Shown one piece after another: positions 58,554-64,000 of a stretch of DNA of 64,000 bases; position 1 is the first letter of the stretch, and each line of letters starts with the position of its first letter. The notes beneath the pieces are model-generated. The model was not told where the DNA came from. It made no database searches and worked only from the letters and a program-made list of their open reading frames with translations. A program made the translations under genes and the position numbers. The stretch comes from Ga0077555 sp050187415 (GTDB taxonomy: Bacteria > Pseudomonadota > Alphaproteobacteria > Rhizobiales > Hyphomicrobiaceae): NCBI GenBank assembly GCA_050187415.1, contig JBFWXN010000002.1, positions 62,001 to 126,000 of the forward strand. The letters run 5' to 3'.

Positions 58554-60299
58554 CTACCACCGGTCCCAGTAGTCGGCGCGGGCACGTCGACCGGCAAACC
58601 CGGACGGGGCATAACCGCTCCAGGATTGGGCCCGGCTCCGCTGGCGCGCTTGGAATTTGGCGATGCTGCGGGCAGCCGCAGCTTCACCCTTGGTCTGGAC
58701 GATGATGTCGGTGCCGGGTCCGTTCTCGATGCTCTTGCCGAGATCCGAAATGATAACCGTCGATCCCGGCTGAAGCGTCGGCATCACCCGCGCGAGGACG
58801 GCATGCGGCAACTCGATGCGATCAAGGGCGGCGCGGGCGCTCGCGAGCGGGTCGTGGCCCACGCCGACCGACCTGCCCTTTTTCCCCTTCGAGCGGGCGC
58901 TTTCGCCCGTTGGTGCGCCGCCGTCGTGAGCCTCGAGCGTTAGGCCTACCCAGCTGACGGTATCGGGTTCGCCGTCGACTTTCTGCGCGATGAAAACATG
59001 CGTCCCAAGGGGGCTGTCGGGGTCACGAATCTCGATCGGATGCTCCATCACGGGTTGGCGTGCCTGATGCACGAACACCCTCCCGGCATCGCGCGACACG
59101 AAAATCGTGAACGGCGAAAACTTGCGCTGGATGAGTTGATACTGAACGAAAATCTGCTGGCGCTTGTCGAAAAGCCTGCGGACCTTGTCCTGTGCAGCCC
59201 GCGCCCTGGCACGCGCGGCCATGGCCAGTTCACGCGCCTCGGCTTCGCGGGACCGGGCATCGACGAGTTCAAGCATCATTTCGAGCTGGGCCGCGATTGC
59301 CTCGTCGCGCGCGGCTTCGGATTCAGCTCTGTCGGCGAGCATCGAAAGGACGCGTCCCCGGCCCCTCGCCCGGTTGACGAGCGTGAGCGCGCGACGAAGG
59401 GCGCGTTGGGCCTGTCCCTGCTCGATGAGACGCGGTCGAACGGGGAGCTTGGCCTCGTCCAACGCGGCGGTGGCAGCCGCGAGCTGCCGTTCGAGCGCCA
59501 GGCGTCGTGCGCGTATCTCGGCAAACCCCGGTTCCGGATTGACGGCAGGGGCCTCTCCGGCGGTCGATGAAACCGCTGTCACCGGCTCCTTCCCGACGTC
59601 CTCCGCGGTTGCCGAGACCCCGGTAGCGATATTGCCTCGATCCGCACCAGCGAACGGCGAGGCGGCCGTCTCAGCCGAAGGCAGCGCGGGTTGCGGCGCC
59701 GGGTCGCCGGGCTGAGGCAGGGCCGTGTGGCTGAGCACCTGCGGCGCGCCATCATGGGAGACGATCAGCACGCGGGCGCCGACCCGCGATGTGCGGAACA
59801 GACGTTCTGCAAATCCCTTCGGCAGGCGGATGCAGCCGTGTGAAGCCCGGTAGCCTGGGACGACACCCTGGTGAAGGGCGACGCCCGACCAGGTAATGCG
59901 CTGCATGAACGGCATCTCGGCGTCATCATAGAGGTTCGAGAAGTGCTCGACCTTGCGTTCGATGATCGAGAAAATTCCCTCGGGAGTGTCGTTGCCCCTG
60001 CGGCCGGTCGAGACCTTGGAGGTGGCGATGAGGCCGGTCCGGTCGTAGACGCGGATATGTTGGCTGCCGATGGAAATGACGGCCAGCAAGGGCCCATCCA
60101 CAGTGAAGGGCTCGAGGCCTTCGCCGTAGGTTTCCTCGATGTCTGTCGTGAGCGGATCGCTCGGAGATTGAGCATCGGCTGGCGCCGAAGCGAGAAGCCC
60201 GATGGTAAACGCGACCATGGCCGACACCGATGCAACGGCTTTGCGGGTGCGGCAGGCGACGAACAATCGCCCGCGGACGGCGCCCAGTCTCGTTCTCAC
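58554..60299 (-). CDS. L,D-transpeptidase with catalytic and degenerate YkuD-like regions
   Basis: A 581-residue exported peptidoglycan cross-linking enzyme. After a signal peptide (MRTRLGAVRGRLFVA, a second hydrophobic stretch VSAMVAFTIGLLASAPADA), a YkuD domain has the catalytic SHGCIRL with C156 and H154. Then a low-complexity Ala/Glu segment and a long coiled coil (AEIRARRLALERQLAAATAA), then a second region (TIFVSRDAGRVFVHQARQPV, SPLGTHVFIAQK, PGSTVIISDLG) with the same layout but no His/Cys pair. It forms 3-3 cross-links or attaches proteins to peptidoglycan. Start is GTG with GGGAG nine bases upstream. The C-terminal 40 residues are Arg/Ala-rich. Confidence 0.85.
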   Translation of the reverse strand: MRTRLGAVRGRLFVACRTRKAVASVSAMVAFTIGLLASAPADAQSPSDPLTTDIEETYGEGLEPFTVDGPLLAVISIGSQHIRVYDRTGLIATSKVSTGRRGNDTPEGIFSIIERKVEHFSNLYDDAEMPFMQRITWSGVALHQGVVPGYRASHGCIRLPKGFAERLFRTSRVGARVLIVSHDGAPQVLSHTALPQPGDPAPQPALPSAETAASPFAGADRGNIATGVSATAEDVGKEPVTAVSSTAGEAPAVNPEPGFAEIRARRLALERQLAAATAALDEAKLPVRPRLIEQGQAQRALRRALTLVNRARGRGRVLSMLADRAESEAARDEAIAAQLEMMLELVDARSREAEARELAMAARARARAAQDKVRRLFDKRQQIFVQYQLIQRKFSPFTIFVSRDAGRVFVHQARQPVMEHPIEIRDPDSPLGTHVFIAQKVDGEPDTVSWVGLTLEAHDGGAPTGESARSKGKKGRSVGVGHDPLASARAALDRIELPHAVLARVMPTLQPGSTVIISDLGKSIENGPGTDIIVQTKGEAAAARSIAKFQARQRSRAQSWSGYAPSGFAGRRARADYWDRW

Positions 60300-60490
60300 G
60301 GTCGCTGCTCCCTGGCGTCGAGGTGAAACGGAATCGAAAGCCAGCTTAGGTGCGCTTGACTAAGCATCAGTTACGACGTCGACCACAGCGAGGCAAGTCG
60401 GTCCGCTGTGCACGGCCTATGCAGCGTTGCACAATTGAATCACCACCCAATCCAAAGGATTAGCCGAGCAGGGCACGGCAGAATAAATAT

Positions 60491-60560
60491 GAAAAATAAG
60501 GGTCGCCGGAGAGGACTCCGACGACCCGCGATTGCCGGCGATCCCTCGGCAAGGGATCGC
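60491..60560 (-). terminator. Tandem hairpins with T-tract after the PsiF-like gene
   Basis: On the minus strand, downstream of the PsiF-like stop, GCGATCCCT (60538-60546) pairs with AGGGATCGC (60552-60560), then GGGTCGCCGGAG (60500-60511) pairs with CTCCGACGACCC (60516-60527, one mismatch) and is followed by TTATTTTTC. The second is a strong Rho-independent terminator; the first adds stability to the transcript end. Confidence 0.8.
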
Positions 60561-60572
60561 GAGGCAGAGATG

Positions 60573-60905
60573 TCAGCTGCCGACGCGATCCTCGATGCAC
60601 TTCTTGGTGTGGCTGGTCTTCGCGGCGCCCGTCAGCTTCTTTTCAGCCGCCGACTTGTTACAGGCGGTGGATGCTGTCGTCTCGCATTTCTTCATGAACG
60701 ATGCGAGAGCCGCGCCGGCGAGCTTCTTGCTCGTCGCCTGGGCTTTGCAGGTTCCCGTTGCCTCAGCCACGGCGGCCGGCTTCTTGGCGGGCTTGGTCGC
60801 GGCAGGAGCGGTCGGCTTGGCGGCCGGGGTGGTTGTTGCCGGTGCCTGAGCGAATGCGGTCGCGGCAGACAGCAGCAGGGCGGCGGCGGCGATGGTGTAC
60901 TTCAT
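60573..60905 (-). CDS. PsiF-repeat exported protein
   Basis: A 110-residue protein with a signal peptide (MKYTIAAAALLLSAATAFA, cleaved after AFA near 19), an Ala/Pro/Lys/Thr-rich spacer, and two PsiF-type repeats (CKAQATSKKLAGAALASFMKKC and CNKSAAEKKLTGAAKTSHTK with C at both ends). PsiF proteins are phosphate-starvation-inducible periplasmic or envelope proteins of unknown role. GGG-rich ribosome site before ATG 60905. Followed by strong terminators, so it is probably monocistronic. Confidence 0.82.
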   Translation of the reverse strand: MKYTIAAAALLLSAATAFAQAPATTTPAAKPTAPAATKPAKKPAAVAEATGTCKAQATSKKLAGAALASFMKKCETTASTACNKSAAEKKLTGAAKTSHTKKCIEDRVGS

Positions 60906-61110
60906 GGGCTTGCCCTTTCAGAGCAATTCAGGGACGCGCTCGGATGCACGTCACGTAGCTCATTAGGACGTCGCACATGAACGGCGGCTGACTGTCGCCT
61001 CCATTGGTAATGCGCTTTCAAAACCAGTGGCTTACTCTTTTCAGCCCGCACCGCAGCCTCGTCGCGAACCGGACGATGCCTCGTCGCTCGAACGGCGCAA
61101 ACGTATTCGG

Positions 61111-62745
61111 TCACGCCGACTTTGCCATCTCGCGGAGCTGGAATTTCTGGATTTTGCCGGTCGACGTCTTGGGAATCTCGGCAAACACGACATGGCGGGG
61201 GCACTTGTAGCGTGCCAAGTGTGCGCGGCACCATTCGATCAACTCGTCGGCCGTCGCCTCGGTGCCTGCCTTCAGTTCGATGAACGCGCACGGCGTCTCG
61301 CCCCACTTCTCATCAGGCTTGGCGACCACGGCGCAATGCGCCACGGCCTCGTGCTTGTAAAGCACATCCTCGACCTCGATCGATGAGATGTTCTCGCCGC
61401 CCGAGATGATGATGTCCTTTGATCGGTCCTTGAGCTGGATATACCCGTCCGCATGCATAACGCCGAGGTCGCCGGTGTGAAACCAGCCGCCCGCGAACGC
61501 CTCTTCGGTCGCATCCTTGTTCTTCAGATAGCCCTTCATGACGATGTTGCCGCGCATCATCACTTCGCCGAGCGTCTCTCCATCCGCAGGCACGGGCGTC
61601 ATGGTGGCCGGGTCCATGACAGACAGGCCATCGAGCGCTGTGTAGGCAACGCCCTGGCGCGCCTTGCGCTGCGCCCGCGCGGCCGGCGGCAGCGCATCCC
61701 ACTCGGATTTCCATTCATTGACCACCGACGGACCGTAGCACTCGGTTAGGCCGTAGACGTGAGTCACGTCGAAACCTGCCTCGGACATACGGGCAAGCAC
61801 TGCTTCGGGGGGCGCCGCGCCCGCGGTGACGAAGCGGACCGTATGCGGTAGCCGACGCTTCTCGTCTGCGGGCGCATTCAACATGGTGGCCATCACGATC
61901 GGCGCGCCGCACATGTGCGTGACGCGGTGCTCGGCGATGTAATCGTAAATGAGATTGGCGCGGACCCAGCGCAGGCAAACGTGGGTGCCGCCGACGGCTG
62001 AGAGGGTCCACGGGAACGCCCACCCGTTGCAATGGAACATCGGCAACGTCCACAGATAGACCGGGTGTTGGCCGAGACCGGCAGCGATGACGTTGGCGTA
62101 GCACATCAACGCCGCGCCGCGGTGATGCACAACCACGCCCTTCGGATTGCCCGTCGTGCCGGAGGTGTAGTTGAGCCCGATCGCGTCCCATTCGTTCGAC
62201 GGCGGCCTCCAGGCAAAGTCAGGGTCGCCACCGGCCAGGAAATCCTCGTAGTCGAGCGTGCCGAGGCGTTCTCCGCTTTGCGGGAATTCGATGTCGTCGT
62301 AGTCGATGACGAGCGGCTCGACCGAGGCGAGCGCGAGGGCCTCCTTCATGATCGGCGCGAATTCGCGGTCCGTTATCAGCACCTTGGCATCGGCATGGTC
62401 GAGCTGGAAGGCGACGATAGCCGCATCGAGGCGCGTGTTCATCGAATGCAGGACCGCTCCCGTCATGGGCACGCCGAAATGCGCTTCCAGCATCGGTGGA
62501 ACGTTCGGGAGCATCACCGACACCGTATCGCCGGCCCCGATCCCTCTCTTCGCCAGCGCCGAGGCCAGCCGCCTGCAGCGCGCGTAGAAGTCTCGGTAGG
62601 TTCGAACCTGCTTGCCGTGGACGACGGATTTGTGCTCGGGCCAGACATGTGCCGCCCTGGCAAGCAGCGTCAGCGGCGAAAGAGGTTGATAATTGGCCGG
62701 GTTGGGGGCGAGGTTCGTCTCGAAGGGATGGGTCATCGATGGCAT
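61111..62745 (-). CDS. AMP-forming acyl-CoA ligase (3-methylmercaptopropionyl-CoA ligase/fatty-acyl-type)
   Basis: A 544-residue acid-thiol ligase. P-loop-type YTSGTTGNPKGVVV, the YGLTECYGP adenine motif, GWFHTGDLGV hinge, and the KDIIISGGENISSIEVED block with the C-terminal lysine in TSTGKIQKFQL are all conserved. Overall it resembles the medium-chain/DmdB group that activates fatty acids, cinnamates or methylmercaptopropionate. ATG 62745 is used (MPSMTHPFETN); 62736 is possible. Divergent from prpE with 175 bp between. This is the third ligase of the window. Confidence 0.88.
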   Translation of the reverse strand: MPSMTHPFETNLAPNPANYQPLSPLTLLARAAHVWPEHKSVVHGKQVRTYRDFYARCRRLASALAKRGIGAGDTVSVMLPNVPPMLEAHFGVPMTGAVLHSMNTRLDAAIVAFQLDHADAKVLITDREFAPIMKEALALASVEPLVIDYDDIEFPQSGERLGTLDYEDFLAGGDPDFAWRPPSNEWDAIGLNYTSGTTGNPKGVVVHHRGAALMCYANVIAAGLGQHPVYLWTLPMFHCNGWAFPWTLSAVGGTHVCLRWVRANLIYDYIAEHRVTHMCGAPIVMATMLNAPADEKRRLPHTVRFVTAGAAPPEAVLARMSEAGFDVTHVYGLTECYGPSVVNEWKSEWDALPPAARAQRKARQGVAYTALDGLSVMDPATMTPVPADGETLGEVMMRGNIVMKGYLKNKDATEEAFAGGWFHTGDLGVMHADGYIQLKDRSKDIIISGGENISSIEVEDVLYKHEAVAHCAVVAKPDEKWGETPCAFIELKAGTEATADELIEWCRAHLARYKCPRHVVFAEIPKTSTGKIQKFQLREMAKSA

Positions 62746-62920
62746 CTCGAGCAAAGGACCGGCGCCGCGCGACAGCCGGGCGTCATCGCTGGACCGTATC
62801 CAATCGGCCGCACCGCATCAACGCCGCAGGCTTGCCTTGCCTCTTGCCCCGGTGGGCTCGACAATGCTGATAAATCCGCAGAAAGGGGGCTTTGGCCCCT
62901 CGATGCCGAGAGGAAACACC

Positions 62921-64000
62921 ATGAGCCGCTATCACGAGGTCTACAACTTCTGGAAGCAGCATCCAGACCAATTCTGGGCTGAGGCGGCGCGCGAGATCGA
63001 CTGGGTCAAGCCGGCGGACAAGGTGTTCGACGCCGAAATGGGCGAGTATGGCCGCTGGTTCGTCGGGGCTGAGTGCAACACCGCCTACAACTGCCTGGAC
63101 CGGCATGTAAAGGCAGGACGCGGCGCGCAGGCGGCGCTGATCTACGACAGCCCGGTCACCTCCACGACCACGACCTTCACCTACGCCGAGCTGACCGACG
63201 AGGTAGCCACCTTCGGCGCGGTGCTGCAGGATCTCGGCGTGAGCAAGGGGGACCGGGTCATCATCTATATGCCGATGGTGCCGGAGGCTGTGGTCGCGAT
63301 GCTGGCCTGCGCGCGTATCGGAGCCATCCATTCGGTCGTATTCGGCGGATTTGCCTCCTCGGAGCTGGCGACGCGGTTCGACGATGCCAAGCCCGTCGCC
63401 ATCGTCTCGGCGAGTTGCGGCATCGAGACTGCGCGCGTCGTTCCCTATAAGCCCCTGTTGGACAAGGCCATCGAGCTGGCGCAGCACAAAGTCGGCATTT
63501 CGGTCGTGCTGCAGCGACCGCAGGCCGAGGCGACGATGGTAGCCGGCCGCGATCACGACTGGGCAAGCTGCGTCGCCGAAGCAAAGGCCAAGGGTCGCCG
63601 CGCCGAGTGCGTGACGGTCGCCGCAACCGATCCGATCTACATTCTCTATACGTCGGGCACGACCGGATCTCCGAAGGGCGTCATCCGCGATAACGGCGGC
63701 CACATGGTCGCTCTCAAATGGACGATGAAGAACCTCTACGGCATCGAGCCGGGCGAGGTGTATTGGGCCGCGTCCGACGTCGGCTGGGTGGTTGGCCACA
63801 GCTACATCGTCTATGCGCCGCTGCTGCACGGCGCGACCACGATCCTCTATGAGGGCAAGCCCGTCGGCACACCGGACGCCGGGGCGTTCTGGCGCGTCAT
63901 CGCCGAGCACAAGGTCTCCGCCATGTTTACCGCGCCGACGGCATTCCGCGCCATCAAGCGGGATGACCCCGAAGGCAAGCTGATCAAAGACTACGACCTC
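62921..64000 (+). CDS. prpE: Propionyl-CoA synthetase PrpE, C-terminus cut by window edge
   Basis: The first 360 residues of an AMP-forming acyl-CoA synthetase of the acetyl/propionyl type; the gene runs off the right edge, with an unbroken frame from ATG 62921. FWAEAAREIDWVKPADKVFD, AIHSVVFGGFASSELATRFD, the P-loop YTSGTTGSPKGVI and the downstream ASDVGWVVGHSYIVYAPLL match propionate-CoA ligases. AGAGGAAAC lies just before the ATG. It converts propionate to propionyl-CoA, completing a propionyl-CoA theme with MmsA. Confidence 0.9.
   Translation, partial: MSRYHEVYNFWKQHPDQFWAEAAREIDWVKPADKVFDAEMGEYGRWFVGAECNTAYNCLDRHVKAGRGAQAALIYDSPVTSTTTTFTYAELTDEVATFGAVLQDLGVSKGDRVIIYMPMVPEAVVAMLACARIGAIHSVVFGGFASSELATRFDDAKPVAIVSASCGIETARVVPYKPLLDKAIELAQHKVGISVVLQRPQAEATMVAGRDHDWASCVAEAKAKGRRAECVTVAATDPIYILYTSGTTGSPKGVIRDNGGHMVALKWTMKNLYGIEPGEVYWAASDVGWVVGHSYIVYAPLLHGATTILYEGKPVGTPDAGAFWRVIAEHKVSAMFTAPTAFRAIKRDDPEGKLIKDYDL

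Overview
The window is a 64 kb piece of a GC-rich alphaproteobacterial chromosome, most likely from the order Hyphomicrobiales (Rhizobiales). This rests on family-level markers rather than on a species match: a DUF1013/TrcR cell-cycle regulator, DUF1491, a TIGR03808-type TAT-exported repeat protein, the DUF2007-TrmN6 pair divergent from a polyprenyl synthase, a bacterial METTL20-like methyltransferase, and a consensus CtrA box. I see no rRNA, tRNA, CRISPR array, insertion sequence, integrase or phage gene. Every gene reads without frameshift; two are cut by the window edges.

Layout. 1-8315 (minus) is one long transcription unit: acyl-CoA ligase, LivG, LivH, LivM, LivK, LivF and a phenylacetate-CoA-ligase-like protein. 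This is a branched-chain-type ABC importer built together with two acid-activating enzymes. 8661-13446 holds a Crp/Fnr regulator divergent from two tandem TfdA/TauD-type dioxygenases, a 3-hydroxyisobutyrate-dehydrogenase-family enzyme and a CitE-family lyase. 13656-16308 holds an exported lysine-rich protein and the IspB, DUF2007 and TrmN6 neighbourhood. 16371-21592 (minus) is a second complete Liv importer. 21786-29003 has a DMT exporter, a YcgN-like protein, a class A PBP, a DUF1214/DUF1254 pair, a small conserved-looking ORF behind a CtrA box, DUF1491 and the TIGR03808 protein. 29169-39123 is catabolic: MmsA, two M20 hydrolases, an amidase, four small-molecule transporters, a MESH1-like alarmone hydrolase and a DUF1445 hydro-lyase. 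39175-50161 is mixed housekeeping: TrcR, MaoC, a divergent PRPP synthase, YghU, RibF, two METTL20-like methyltransferases, EVE, a Bug-type binding protein, and AmiD-DjlA. 50189-60905 covers an ABC-F ATPase, PolA, enoyl-CoA hydratase, YihY, an L,D-transpeptidase and a PsiF-like protein. 61111-64000 has a third AMP-forming ligase and the start of PrpE.

Themes. The window is rich in organic-acid activation and breakdown: four acyl-CoA ligases, two Liv importers, MmsA, an HIBADH-family enzyme, MaoC, enoyl-CoA hydratase, CitE and PrpE. The left 13 kb may form a pathway in which an imported (possibly aryl or aryloxy) acid is thioesterified and oxygenated, but the substrate cannot be read from sequence. 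The second theme is cell-envelope and cell-cycle biology (PBP, L,D-transpeptidase, AmiD, TrcR, CtrA box).

The most interesting signals are outside the genes: interleaved inverted repeats upstream of the CitE-like gene, a perfect CtrA box before a 61-residue ORF, and two promoters (polA, djlA) whose predicted start point falls on the A of the start codon, implying leaderless mRNAs.
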